Shown: positions 25,431-33,717, numbered from the stretch's first letter. The stretch: DNA of 64,000 bases from Cellulophaga sp. HaHaR_3_176 (GCF_019021925.1 NZ_CP058990.1:2816001-2880000), one strand, 5' to 3'. Program-made: numbers and translations. The notes: generated from the sequence alone by a model not told the origin.

Positions 25431-25560
25431 TGAAAATATAATGCCAACTTAAAAAAAGAGCTTAAGCAAATCACAAACAACTAACTGTCAGTACTTTAAA
25501 TGATATGGGGATTTTAGTACTATGTGTAAACTTGTGTATTAATTATGGGCTTTGTATACT
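25431..25560 (-). promoter_or_regulatory. Sigma-54-like promoter and three upstream boxes of PepSY-like gene 4
   Basis: Minus-strand TGGCAT-TATAT-TTTCA at 25431-25446. Boxes TGTGTAAA (25523), TGTGTATT (25533) and TGTATACT (25553), written on the plus strand, lie 77, 87 and 107 bases upstream. These boxes are outside the duplicated block and differ in bases from those of gene 3, yet keep the spacing. Confidence 0.6.
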
Positions 25561-25796
25561 AGGTAAACACTATTTTACACAATTAAAATATAACTGCGTT
25601 GCTTGATAAGAATACAGAAAACCTACAATGGTATTTTAAATAAACGATTTATCATTTGTCTAACACATGCAACTTAATTTTATGCCCGCCTATTTATAAC
25701 TCTAACTACTTTTTAAACCTCCTGATAAGCTTCAATAAACGTTTCTACTCTCATCATAAAATATGAGATACGGTTTTTTTTGTAAAGTTCAAAAAC
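25561..25796. other. Non-coding stretch without recognised feature
   Basis: This is the middle of the 478-base gap between PepSY-like genes 4 and 5. It contains an inverted-looking TTTTACACAATT near 25574 but no gene, hairpin or promoter that I can support. Confidence 0.5.
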
Positions 25797-25827
25797 AAAA
25801 AAAGGTTGCCGAAGCAACCTTTTTTTA
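25797..25827 (-). terminator. GGTTGC-type terminator after PepSY-like gene 5
   Basis: Fourth copy of the GGTTGC-TTCG-GCAACC hairpin with flanking A and T tracts, about 33 bases after the stop of gene 5. Confidence 0.9.
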
Positions 25828-25859
25828 AACCAAACTAACTAATCCTATCTAATACTATT

Positions 25860-26165
25860 TTACATATCTAACCAATTACCTTCTCCATCAGCATAAAGTT
25901 CTAATCCTTCTCCGCCTTCAACCGATACTTCTAATTTATATTCTGCCTCACCATTTACATGAGCTTTTTTAATCGTTGCTCCCGGAAAATCTTTTTCAAA
26001 TGCTGCAGTAATAGCCTCTGGTAATGCTTCTATTTTAATTTCAGAAAAATCTTGTGCAAAAATTTCTTCCATTATACCGTCATGAAATATAGGTGCTGGT
26101 ATTGCAGCATTCATTGATCCTAAACTTCCTATTGCAATTGCTGTTGCGTATACTAAATTTTTCAT
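25860..26165 (-). CDS. Small secreted PepSY-like protein, paralog 5
   Basis: A 101-residue family member with a different signal peptide (MKNLVYATAIAIGSLGSMNA). The C-terminal core is the same: IEALPEAITAAFEKDFPGA...AHVNGEAEYKLEVS...LYADGEGNWLDM. It is the most distant member by N-terminus but keeps the family ending GNWLDM. Its promoter has the best -24 match (TTGGCAC), located right after the DUF4301 terminator. The first gene of the cluster in transcription order. Confidence 0.8.
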   Translation of the reverse strand: MKNLVYATAIAIGSLGSMNAAIPAPIFHDGIMEEIFAQDFSEIKIEALPEAITAAFEKDFPGATIKKAHVNGEAEYKLEVSVEGGEGLELYADGEGNWLDM

Positions 26166-26216
26166 GTTGTTATATTTTAATTATTTGACATCTAATTTTG
26201 TTCCTGATTGATATAT

Positions 26217-26345
26217 AGAAAGAATAGTGCCAAATAAAAAAAAACCTAAAAATCAAAATAAGTATTTGATTTTTAGGTTTTTACAATTAAAATTTAAAAA
26301 CACAAAGTGTGTAAAATTGTATACTTAAACTATATATTGAGTAAT
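26217..26345 (-). promoter_or_regulatory. Sigma-54-like promoter and three upstream boxes of PepSY-like gene 5
   Basis: Minus-strand TGGCAC-TATTC-TTTCT at 26217-26232, preceded by TT. Boxes TGTGTAAA (26308), TGTATACT (26318) and TGAGTAAT (26338), written on the plus strand, lie 76, 86 and 106 bases upstream. The DUF4301 terminator (26235-26282) sits between boxes and promoter, yet the spacing is kept. This element lacks the TATAAT seen further downstream in genes 1, 3 and 4. Confidence 0.6.
26235..26282 (-). terminator. Terminator of the DUF4301 operon
   Basis: Long minus-strand stem AAAAACCTAAAAATCAAA/TTTGATTTTTAGGTTTTT followed by TTTTATTT. It ends the operon that starts at 29950. Confidence 0.85.
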
Positions 26346-26356
26346 ATATGCACAGT

Positions 26357-27904
26357 TTATTCTGAAACTTGATGTGCAGGTTTTAATAAATCATTAACTG
26401 TTTTTACAGGATTAAAAGTTACTAGAGGCACCTCAACAAAAATAGTATTCCAAAAAGCCATTGCTCCGTTCCATAAACCAGGAAGCTCTAATGCTTTTAA
26501 TTCTTTTCCATCTTTTGTTTTATCAGTAATAAAACCTTGTTTTTCATCGACAAAGTTTAATAAATTATATTTTTCTCCTTTATGATTTTTAACGCCACAA
26601 ATTAAATCTACAGGGTTAAAATGAGTTGAATTGCTAAAAATCTCTTTTTGTTGCGAATTAGAAACATCGACTTGAGCAGATTCGATAATTTGCAATGAAA
26701 TATTATCTTTTTTATCTTTTATCCAAAAAGGACCTCCACCTGGTTCTCCTTCATTTTTAACCATTCCACAGACACGAATAGGTCTATTTATTTTATCTTT
26801 TAAAATCTCTAATTGCTCTGCCTGTGAGTACCCTTTAAAGTGATCTGATATTTTTGCATTCAATTCATTTTCTAAAAATTCTTTAATTTCAGAAATTGAT
26901 TGTGTATTCACATCTGATCCTTTTTCTAACAAAGCGGCATAACTAAATGCCTTTTGTTGAACCTTTAAAAGCAGACCTGCTAAAACTTTTTTACTATCCG
27001 AAACTTCGTTCAACAAATCAGAAGTAACTACGTTATCTATATTCTTGATAAAAATAACATCTGCATTTTGCTCGTTTAAATTTTCAATTAAAGCCCCATG
27101 CCCTCCTGGTCTAAACAAAAGCGAATCGTCTGAGTTTCTAAACAAACTATTATCCATATTTACAGCAATAGTATCCGTTTGCGGCTTTTGAAATGAGTAG
27201 CTTACATTAAAAGATGTGTTAGTTTGACTCGACACACGCTCTTTTACTTTGTCAAATTCTGCATTAAACATATCGCCATGCTGCTCAGAAATCGTAAAAT
27301 GCAAATTAGCTTCGTTATTTGTGTTTGCATAAAGCGACGCTTCTTTTAAATGCTCTTCAAAAGGCGTTGATGCAAAATCTTTATAATTATGAAAAGGTAA
27401 TAATCCTTTTGGGAAAAACCCGTAATTAAGTCCTTTTTCACTTAGCATTTCTTCAATAAACAAATACAACTCTTCTCCTTTAGTAGTAGCCTTACCTTTT
27501 ATTCTTTTTTGAATAATTTCATAAAAAGGTAAACTTTTTAAGCCTTCGCTGAATGTTTTTATAGCCGAATCATTAGTTCTGCCCAAATAAGCCTCTAAAG
27601 TTTCTTTTTCAGAATTATACTTATCTAAAAAATTGAAAAATGCTTTAAACATTCTTGATGCTGCGCCGGAAGCTGGAACAAATTTCAATAAAGACTTATT
27701 TTCTTTATTGCTTTCAAAAAAGCTTATTAATTCTTGTTCTTCCTTTTTATCAAATTTTTCTATGCCTTGCCCTATAACAGCTGCACTTTCTAATTTAACG
27801 AAGGGAATACCTTCTTTAAAAGTTTCTATTTGATTTAAAACCTTTTTTTCTTCAATTCCTTTTGATGCTAATTGTTTTTTGTCTGTTTCTGAAAATTTAG
27901 TCAT
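26357..27904 (-). CDS. DUF4301-family protein
   Basis: A 515-residue cytoplasmic protein of the DUF4301 family, recognised from VPASGAASRMFKAFF near residue 80, LLFRPGGHGALIENLN in the middle and RVCGMVKNEGEPGGGPFW later. The SGAASRM and GGHG motifs recall nucleotidyltransferase-type sugar-phosphate binding folds, but this is a resemblance only. Its ATG overlaps the stop of the NadR-like kinase by 4 bases (translational coupling). It is the last gene of the PPTase/thiamine-binding/PnuC/kinase operon. Molecular function unknown. Confidence 0.8.
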   Translation of the reverse strand: MTKFSETDKKQLASKGIEEKKVLNQIETFKEGIPFVKLESAAVIGQGIEKFDKKEEQELISFFESNKENKSLLKFVPASGAASRMFKAFFNFLDKYNSEKETLEAYLGRTNDSAIKTFSEGLKSLPFYEIIQKRIKGKATTKGEELYLFIEEMLSEKGLNYGFFPKGLLPFHNYKDFASTPFEEHLKEASLYANTNNEANLHFTISEQHGDMFNAEFDKVKERVSSQTNTSFNVSYSFQKPQTDTIAVNMDNSLFRNSDDSLLFRPGGHGALIENLNEQNADVIFIKNIDNVVTSDLLNEVSDSKKVLAGLLLKVQQKAFSYAALLEKGSDVNTQSISEIKEFLENELNAKISDHFKGYSQAEQLEILKDKINRPIRVCGMVKNEGEPGGGPFWIKDKKDNISLQIIESAQVDVSNSQQKEIFSNSTHFNPVDLICGVKNHKGEKYNLLNFVDEKQGFITDKTKDGKELKALELPGLWNGAMAFWNTIFVEVPLVTFNPVKTVNDLLKPAHQVSE

Positions 27905-28464
27905 TTAGCTAGTAATTTATTTATGTGTTCAACAGCTGTTTTTAATCTCGTATTCTTATCTCCTTTTAAAAGTACATACTTCCGATTATATTTCTCTAAG
28001 GTTTCTTTAAAATACTCAAACATTCGTTCTCTTTCTAATGGCTTATCTCTTAAGTCATCTTCTTCCCAAGGAATATCTATATAAGTTAAGAAGTATAAAT
28101 CGTATGTATTTTGTAATGCATGCTTTTCTAAAACAGGATCGCAATACCCTATATAATATGCTTCCGAATATACTTTGGTTTCCAGTAAATCGGTATCGCA
28201 AATCAAAATTTTATTTGCTCTTTTAGTAAGTTTATTTTCTAATCGTATTTGACCTTCTGCAATTGGCAATAAATCTTTTGGCTCACACGTTTTTTTTTCT
28301 TCGTTCCATTTATCTTGTAAATACTCTCGAGCATATTCAGGTGTCCAAACAGTGTTGTAATAATGTGCCAATTGGCCTGAAAGTGTTGTTTTACCAGTTG
28401 ACTCAGGGCCAAACATAACTACCTTTATAATATCTGAGGGCTCTTGTTTATATTTTTCTTCCAT
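27901..28464 (-). CDS. NadR-like P-loop kinase (ribosylnicotinamide or thiamine kinase)
   Basis: A 187-residue stand-alone P-loop kinase with Walker A VVMFGPESTGKTTLS, followed by TPEYAREYL and CDTDLLETKVYSE. This is the arrangement of the ribosylnicotinamide-kinase domain of NadR (AAA_28 type); the adenylyltransferase domain of full NadR is missing. It overlaps the PnuC-type transporter gene by 40 bases, so it probably phosphorylates and traps the imported vitamin. The substrate is nicotinamide riboside by family. Thiamine is an alternative because of the thiamine-binding protein upstream. Confidence 0.75.
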   Translation of the reverse strand: MEEKYKQEPSDIIKVVMFGPESTGKTTLSGQLAHYYNTVWTPEYAREYLQDKWNEEKKTCEPKDLLPIAEGQIRLENKLTKRANKILICDTDLLETKVYSEAYYIGYCDPVLEKHALQNTYDLYFLTYIDIPWEEDDLRDKPLERERMFEYFKETLEKYNRKYVLLKGDKNTRLKTAVEHINKLLAK

Positions 28465-29057
28465 GCAGAATAACCAAAAATTGCAATAATTGTAAATATT
28501 AAATATTGTAAACTTGTAAATGTAAAACCTTTATAAAAATATAGTGGAACCGAAATTATATCACCGACAATCCAATATAACCAATTTTCAACTTTTCGTT
28601 TAGCCATTAACCACATTCCAACAAAAAATATAGCAGTTGTTACAGTATCTATATAAGCCACCCAACTGGTCCATTTATCAAAAATTTGATATACTATAAA
28701 TACGAATACTATTGTTATTAAAAATATGGCTATTGAAATCAGATGCTCTTTTCGTGTTGTTTTTGATATTTGAGTTATCTGTTCACCACCTTTTTTCCGT
28801 GTCCAAACATACCAACCATATATGCTCATTATAAAATAATAAGCATTAATCATCATATCACCAAGTAGCCCCCAAACAATTAATAAATAAACAAAAATTG
28901 ATGTGCTTATCATCCCCGTAGGGTAAACTAAAATATTATTCTTTTTTGAAAAAAGCACAGATAACAAACCAAAAACAACAGCTATTATTTCTAATACTAT
29001 ATGGTAGGTTTCGTACGTTGAATATTGCTCAAATAGAAAATTAAAAATGGGGCTCAT
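28425..29057 (-). CDS. PnuC/PnuT-family vitamin transporter
   Basis: A 210-residue membrane protein with about seven hydrophobic segments and the PnuC-family motif NWLYWIVGDIISVPLYFYKG near residue 160. PnuC facilitates diffusion of nicotinamide riboside; close homologues (PnuT) carry thiamine in Bacteroidota. It overlaps the YkoF-like thiamine-binding gene by 17 bases upstream and the kinase gene by 40 bases downstream. Context points to thiamine as well as to nicotinamide riboside, so no gene symbol is assigned. No TPP riboswitch lies before this operon. Confidence 0.82.
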   Translation of the reverse strand: MSPIFNFLFEQYSTYETYHIVLEIIAVVFGLLSVLFSKKNNILVYPTGMISTSIFVYLLIVWGLLGDMMINAYYFIMSIYGWYVWTRKKGGEQITQISKTTRKEHLISIAIFLITIVFVFIVYQIFDKWTSWVAYIDTVTTAIFFVGMWLMAKRKVENWLYWIVGDIISVPLYFYKGFTFTSLQYLIFTIIAIFGYSAWKKNINKSPQIL

Positions 29058-29301
29058 ATTCGCTTCTGTCTGATTTTACTATTTTCATAAAAAGAACTCC
29101 ATTATCCATCAACTCAAAAGCTTCTTTAATATCATTCTGAAGTACAGACATTACTTTATCATAATCTCCATAAACTTGAGTGCTTAAAGGGTTTTCTAAA
29201 ACCGTTAAGCCTGATGCTCGTAATTTTTTTATAAAATTAATTATAACCTCTTCAAAAGTATCTTGTAATGGCGATAATGTAAGCTCAACAGAAATATTCA
29301 T
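29041..29301 (-). CDS. YkoF/MTH1187-like thiamine-binding protein
   Basis: An 86-residue cytoplasmic protein matching the small thiamine-binding family (MTH1187/YkoF half-type). It shows MNISVELTLSPL, then an amphipathic helix FEEVIINFIKKLRASGL, TVLENPLSTQVYGDYDKV, and a final strand VLFMKIVKSDRS. Family members form ferredoxin-like tetramers that bind thiamine or hydroxymethylpyrimidine. It overlaps the PnuC-type gene and starts 16 bases after the PPTase stop. Confidence 0.78.
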   Translation of the reverse strand: MNISVELTLSPLQDTFEEVIINFIKKLRASGLTVLENPLSTQVYGDYDKVMSVLQNDIKEAFELMDNGVLFMKIVKSDRSEYEPHF

Positions 29302-29317
29302 TTTCGATAAATTTATT

Positions 29318-29950
29318 TTATAATTTTATAGCATACACACAAGTATAACCTTCAAACTCTATATAATCAACAGAATAAGAAGAGTTTTTACCTTCATATA
29401 AAATTTCGGCAATACTTTCGCCTTCTTCTAAACCAAACTCTTTTACATCTATATGATGTAAAAAACTTAATCCTTTTTGAGAGTAAATCTTATAAAGTGA
29501 TTCCTTAGCTCCCCAAACAACAGTAAGCTTTCTAATTATAGCATCAGAATTTGCTAAAGTTTTATACTCTTCAATTTGGGTGAATTTATGAGCGATTTTT
29601 AAAATCTTATCTCTTTGTAATTCAATATCAATACCAACCTCATCAGTACCCGCAACAATAATGCCTGTAAAAACATTAGAGTGAGTAATAGATATATGGT
29701 TACCATCTTTCAGAAAAGGTTTACCAAATTCGTTATAATATAAATCATGATCTACATAACCAGCTGTTGCTAATAAATGTCGAATACTTAAAAATCCTTT
29801 TCTGTGTTGTTCAGATTTCATACCCGACATACGTTTTTCGCATACATCAGTTAATATAATTCCATCTGCAAGTTCGTCCTCATTCTCCGTTATCTTCCAG
29901 ATATAAACGGTAATGCTAGGTGTTACTGTTATTGTTTTGTAAAGAGGCAT
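29318..29950 (-). CDS. 4'-phosphopantetheinyl transferase superfamily protein
   Basis: A 210-residue PPTase of the Sfp/AcpT type. The Mg-binding motif GIDIELQ and the second motif VVWGAKESLYKIY are both present, as is the HSNVFTGI segment with the His that contacts CoA. It moves the phosphopantetheine arm from CoA to an acyl or peptidyl carrier protein. It is first in a five-gene operon. A link to the vitamin-uptake genes downstream is not evident; the operon may be a convenience grouping. Confidence 0.88.
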   Translation of the reverse strand: MPLYKTITVTPSITVYIWKITENEDELADGIILTDVCEKRMSGMKSEQHRKGFLSIRHLLATAGYVDHDLYYNEFGKPFLKDGNHISITHSNVFTGIIVAGTDEVGIDIELQRDKILKIAHKFTQIEEYKTLANSDAIIRKLTVVWGAKESLYKIYSQKGLSFLHHIDVKEFGLEEGESIAEILYEGKNSSYSVDYIEFEGYTCVYAIKL

Positions 29951-29989
29951 GGCTTTAGTACCTTTGTAGCCACTAATTTATAGTGGCTA
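29936..29989 (+). promoter_or_regulatory. ahcY promoter (TTTG-N19-TACCTTTG) and +1 hairpin
   Basis: TTTG at 29936-29939 and TACCTTTG at 29959-29966 are separated by exactly 19 bases, a textbook Bacteroidota sigma-A promoter. It is followed directly by a perfect 9-bp hairpin TAGCCACTA/TAGTGGCTA (29967-29989) at the expected transcript 5' end. The -33 box lies inside the PPTase start region of the divergent operon. Confidence 0.75.
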
Positions 29990-30026
29990 TAATTGCTATT
30001 TAACGAAAGTAAAAATAAAAAAGGAT

Positions 30027-31343
30027 ATGAGCACTAAAACAGTTTCCTATGTACCTAATAAGGTAAAAGATATTTCTCTTGCAGATTGGGGAAGAAAAGA
30101 AATAAACTTAGCTGAGGCTGAAATGCCAGGCTTAATGTCATTAAGAGAAGAATATGGTGACGAGCAACCTTTAAAAGGCGCTCGTATTGCTGGTTGTTTA
30201 CACATGACTATTCAAACAGCTGTACTTATTGAAACTTTAGTTGCCTTAGGAGCTGAAGTTACTTGGAGTTCTTGTAATATATTCTCTACCCAAGATCAAG
30301 CTGCTGCTGCAATTGCTGCTGCAGGAGTACCCGTTTATGCTTGGAAAGGTATGAATGAAGAAGAATTTGACTGGTGTATTGAACAAACGTTATTCTTCGG
30401 TGAAGATCGCAAGCCATTAAACATGATTTTAGATGATGGTGGTGATTTAACAAATATGGTTTTAGACAAATACCCTGAACTTGCAAAAGGTATTAAAGGT
30501 TTATCTGAAGAAACTACAACTGGAGTACACAGATTGTACGAGAGAGTTAAAAATGGTACACTACCAATGCCTGCCATTAACGTAAACGATTCAGTTACAA
30601 AATCTAAATTCGATAACAAATATGGTTGTCGTGAGAGTGCTGTAGATGCTATCAGAAGAGCTACAGATACAATGTTAGCTGGTAAAAGAGTTGTAGTTGC
30701 TGGTTATGGTGATGTTGGTAAAGGTACTGCTGCTTCTTTTAAAGGTGCCGGCTCTATCGTAACCGTTACTGAAATTGATCCTATTTGTGCTTTACAAGCT
30801 GCAATGGATGGTTTTGAAGTTAAAAAATTAGAAACTGTTGTTGGTAATGCTGATATTGTAATTACTACTACTGGTAACAAAGATATTATCCGTGCTGAGC
30901 ATTTTCAAGCAATGAAAGATAAAGTTATCGTTTGTAACATTGGACATTTCGATAATGAAATTGATATGGCATGGTTAAACAAAAACTATGGCAATACTAA
31001 AGATGAAATTAAACCTCAAGTAGATAAGTATACTATTGATGGTGTAGACATCGTTTTACTTGCTGAAGGTCGTTTAGTAAACTTAGGTTGTGCAACTGGC
31101 CACCCTAGTTTTGTAATGAGTAATTCATTTACAAACCAAACTTTAGCACAAATTGAACTTTGGAAGCATAGCGATAAATATAAAAACGAAGTTTATATGC
31201 TACCTAAGCACCTTGATGAAAAAGTTGCTAAATTACACTTAGCTCGATTGGGAGTTGAATTAACAGAATTGAAAGATTACCAAGCGGAATATATTGGTGT
31301 AACTGTTGACGGCCCATTTAAGCCAGAATATTACAGGTACTAA
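30027..31343 (+). CDS. ahcY: Adenosylhomocysteinase
   Basis: AhcY splits S-adenosylhomocysteine to adenosine and homocysteine, relieving product inhibition of methyltransferases. The 438-residue protein has the full set of motifs: [17 protein letters not shown] near residue 55, [18 protein letters not shown] substrate loop ([11 protein letters not shown]), the NAD-binding [12 protein letters not shown] and the C-terminal [10 protein letters not shown] that closes the neighbouring active site. Length is typical. It is transcribed from its own strong promoter, divergent from the PPTase operon. Confidence 0.97.
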   Translation: MSTKTVSYVPNKVKDISLADWGRKEINLAEAEMPGLMSLREEYGDEQPLKGARIAGCLHMTIQTAVLIETLVALGAEVTWSSCNIFSTQDQAAAAIAAAGVPVYAWKGMNEEEFDWCIEQTLFFGEDRKPLNMILDDGGDLTNMVLDKYPELAKGIKGLSEETTTGVHRLYERVKNGTLPMPAINVNDSVTKSKFDNKYGCRESAVDAIRRATDTMLAGKRVVVAGYGDVGKGTAASFKGAGSIVTVTEIDPICALQAAMDGFEVKKLETVVGNADIVITTTGNKDIIRAEHFQAMKDKVIVCNIGHFDNEIDMAWLNKNYGNTKDEIKPQVDKYTIDGVDIVLLAEGRLVNLGCATGHPSFVMSNSFTNQTLAQIELWKHSDKYKNEVYMLPKHLDEKVAKLHLARLGVELTELKDYQAEYIGVTVDGPFKPEYYRY

Positions 31344-31420
31344 TTAAAATAAATATTTTAATCTAAAATCCTTATTTGAGTAATACAAGTAAGGGTTTTA
31401 GTTTTTACAACAAACAATTA

Positions 31421-32524
31421 ATGAATATACTTTTAACTGGAGCTACTGGAACCTTAGGTTCAAGAGTTTTATTTTCACTTTTAGAGCAACGTTTCGATAC
31501 TATAGAAAAGCTCTACCTTCCCGTTCGTAAAAGAACAATTACTTCTCCAGAAGATCGTATTAAAAATGTAATTTCAAGTGAATTTGCTACCGATTTTATT
31601 AAAGAAAATCTAATTGAGATTTTTAATAAAATAAAAGTTATTGATGCTGATGATTTACTAAATCCTGATTCTTTCTTAGAAAATAATAAAGTAGATTATT
31701 TCATTCATTCTGCTGGCTTTGTAAACTTATCTACAGACCCAAATGCAAAACAAGAAATTTTCAAAGAAAACTTACAGTTTACAAAAGACATTTTCAATGC
31801 CTTTTACAAGCACATTGTAAAGTTCGTTTATATAAGTACAGCTTTTGCCGCTGGCAATATTGGCGGAACAATAGATAATGATTACACGGTTATTGAAACC
31901 GAAGATTATAGAAACCATTATGAAGCATCAAAGCATGCTTCTGAGAAGTTTTTGCTTAAAGCAGGAAAAGAAAAAAATATTCCTATTCAAATATTAAGAC
32001 CTAGCGTACTTGGTGGAAATATAAATGAAAGCCCCAATTACTTTATATCGAAGTACATGGTTTTTTATCTGTTTGCTAAATTTTTTAATAATAATAATTC
32101 TGATGATGCTATTAGAATTACAAGTAACATAGATACCGGCTTAAACATTATTCCAACAGATTATGCCGCACAAGTAATCGCTAAAGTTATTTCTTCTGAT
32201 ATTGAACAATTAAATATTGTACACTCAAAAGAAACAAATATGATAAAAGGTATTTCTAAAATTTTGAATGTAGTTGAATTTTCTAACTTTACTTTTACTG
32301 ATGAATTAATTAATTCATCAACTGGCTTTTCTTCAAAACTAGAGCAGTTTTACTACGAAACAATTGGCGTGCATTTACACCCATACATGACATCAAAACC
32401 TAATGAATGGGACACCAAATTATTAGAAAGCATATTACCGATACCAACATATAATTTAGAAGATTATTTATCTGAAACTGTTGCATTTGCAAAAGACAAA
32501 AACTTCAGAAATCAGAAATGGTAA
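31421..32524 (+). CDS. NAD(P)-dependent SDR/thioester-reductase-like protein
   Basis: From ATG 31421 a 367-residue extended SDR begins MNILLTGATGTLGSRVL (NAD(P)-binding TGxxGxxG). It has the catalytic Ser in FVYISTAFAAG and the YxxxK motif in HYEASKHASEK. The architecture matches the male-sterility/thioester-reductase branch (NAD_binding_4), which reduces thioesters or modifies lipids. A TTG at 31376 in frame would add 15 residues and is unlikely. It follows ahcY by about 75 bases and precedes a bidirectional terminator. Substrate unknown. Confidence 0.8.
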   Translation: MNILLTGATGTLGSRVLFSLLEQRFDTIEKLYLPVRKRTITSPEDRIKNVISSEFATDFIKENLIEIFNKIKVIDADDLLNPDSFLENNKVDYFIHSAGFVNLSTDPNAKQEIFKENLQFTKDIFNAFYKHIVKFVYISTAFAAGNIGGTIDNDYTVIETEDYRNHYEASKHASEKFLLKAGKEKNIPIQILRPSVLGGNINESPNYFISKYMVFYLFAKFFNNNNSDDAIRITSNIDTGLNIIPTDYAAQVIAKVISSDIEQLNIVHSKETNMIKGISKILNVVEFSNFTFTDELINSSTGFSSKLEQFYYETIGVHLHPYMTSKPNEWDTKLLESILPIPTYNLEDYLSETVAFAKDKNFRNQKW

Positions 32525-32541
32525 TCCTTTTTAAATCAAAA

Positions 32542-32580
32542 AAAACCTCTAATATTTATTTATTAGAGGGTTTTACTTTT
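32542..32580 (+). terminator. Bidirectional terminator between SDR and phytase genes
   Basis: Stem AAAACCTCTAATA/TATTAGAGGGTTTT with T-rich sequence on the plus strand and AAAAA (minus-strand U-run) on the other side. It serves both converging genes. Confidence 0.8.
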
Positions 32581-32594
32581 TAACTTATTGTAGC

Positions 32595-33620
32595 TTACTC
32601 TTTCTCCGCTAAGCCTAATACGTCTAAATCGTAGAAGTAAAAATTTTTCTCATCATTCATAGCTACAAAAAGGCCACTTTTAAAAGTTGAATTCAAAGGC
32701 ATTGTTACCACATCGCAACCATCCGTTTCAAGGGTTGATAAGTTCACCGCTTTTACAAACTCATTTGTTGTTCTAGAAAATACATTAAACTGCCCTTTTT
32801 GTTGATCAGAAACAATTATATAACCCTCTCCATTATCATATCTAGCAATTGCAATACCTTCTATGTCTGACTTAAAATAATCACCACCGAAACAACTAAT
32901 TTCTTCATTTCCCATTTCTGGCTCTGCATAATATTTTCTTATACAATGTTGCTCATCAGAATAATAAACAAATCCCAGTTCGTGATCTACTGCTATGGCT
33001 TCAATTTCTTTTTTACCACTAAAATTTCCAAACTTTCTAACCAACTCAACTTGAACATTACCAGAAGTATTTGTCACTAATTTATACTGATATAAATATT
33101 TTTCCAGAGGACCTGCTTTACGACCTACAATCGCATAAATAGCTCCATCTTTTGGAGACTTATATAAACTAATTCCCATCGGAAATTGAAATTCAGCATT
33201 TGCTTCATCAGTAAAAACAGGAAAACCACCATTATCTAAAGGTTTCATATCAGGTACCGAAAACAACCTTATTTGTTTCTTTTCACGCTCCGTAAACATT
33301 AAAACATCTACCGTCGTAGAATCATTTAATTGAAAGCCATATGCAAGATCTACGTTATTTGGTCTTTTTATATTTCTAATGGTTTTACTTTCCATTACCT
33401 TCCCATCTAAATCAAATGCATAAATAGCACCATTAGTTTCTTTATCAGTACCGAAAACAATACTTTTTGATGCATCTGTAGGATTCACCCAAATTGCAGG
33501 GTCGTCGGTATCATTTAACGTAAACTCCGTAATAACTGATGGACTTATAGCTGGCAAACTATTAATCTTACAAGATGAAATTATTAAGCTTGTTAATGAG
33601 TATATAAATATTTTTTTCAT
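32595..33620 (-). CDS. Beta-propeller phytase lipoprotein
   Basis: From ATG 33620 the 341-residue product has a lipoprotein signal (MKKIFIYSLTSLIISSC). It is a beta-propeller phytase: DTDDPAIWVNP at the first blade, RPNNVDLAYGF, VYYSDEQHCIRKY and SDIEGIAIARY, which carry the Ca- and phosphate-binding acidic residues. The enzyme releases phosphate from phytate at the cell surface. An upstream in-frame start at 33659 is not a signal peptide and is rejected. It follows a TonB receptor on the same strand, a pairing known in phytate-using Bacteroidota. Confidence 0.88.
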   Translation of the reverse strand: MKKIFIYSLTSLIISSCKINSLPAISPSVITEFTLNDTDDPAIWVNPTDASKSIVFGTDKETNGAIYAFDLDGKVMESKTIRNIKRPNNVDLAYGFQLNDSTTVDVLMFTEREKKQIRLFSVPDMKPLDNGGFPVFTDEANAEFQFPMGISLYKSPKDGAIYAIVGRKAGPLEKYLYQYKLVTNTSGNVQVELVRKFGNFSGKKEIEAIAVDHELGFVYYSDEQHCIRKYYAEPEMGNEEISCFGGDYFKSDIEGIAIARYDNGEGYIIVSDQQKGQFNVFSRTTNEFVKAVNLSTLETDGCDVVTMPLNSTFKSGLFVAMNDEKNFYFYDLDVLGLAEKE

Positions 33621-33717
33621 GACATAAATTTTATAATAAAGACTAGTTCTTAAAAACAATCTTCACTTGTTTTATTGAATTTTATTTGTTTTTATGAGGC
33701 AGCACCTAATCTGATTT

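Larger units (their letters stand above)
25002..25464 (-). repeat. Tandem duplication unit B (paralog 4)
   Basis: Second copy of the unit at 24364-24833; it covers the terminator, the whole gene and the core promoter. The near identity at silent positions indicates a recent event or gene conversion. Confidence 0.88.

Noticed and set aside
25574..25581. TTTACACA as a further, inverted box of paralog 4
   Set aside because: It is in the opposite orientation and at a distance not shared by the other copies.
23700..26345. Repeated TGTGTAA boxes as a CRISPR or satellite array
   Set aside because: Boxes are 8 bases, come in sets of three with uneven 10/20-base spacing, and are tied to promoters. 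No spacers or cas genes are present.
29967..29989. SAH riboswitch before ahcY
   Set aside because: Only a single 9-bp hairpin is present and the leader is too short for an SAH aptamer.
33621..33659. Upstream start for the phytase
   Set aside because: It would add 13 residues before a clear lipoprotein signal peptide.
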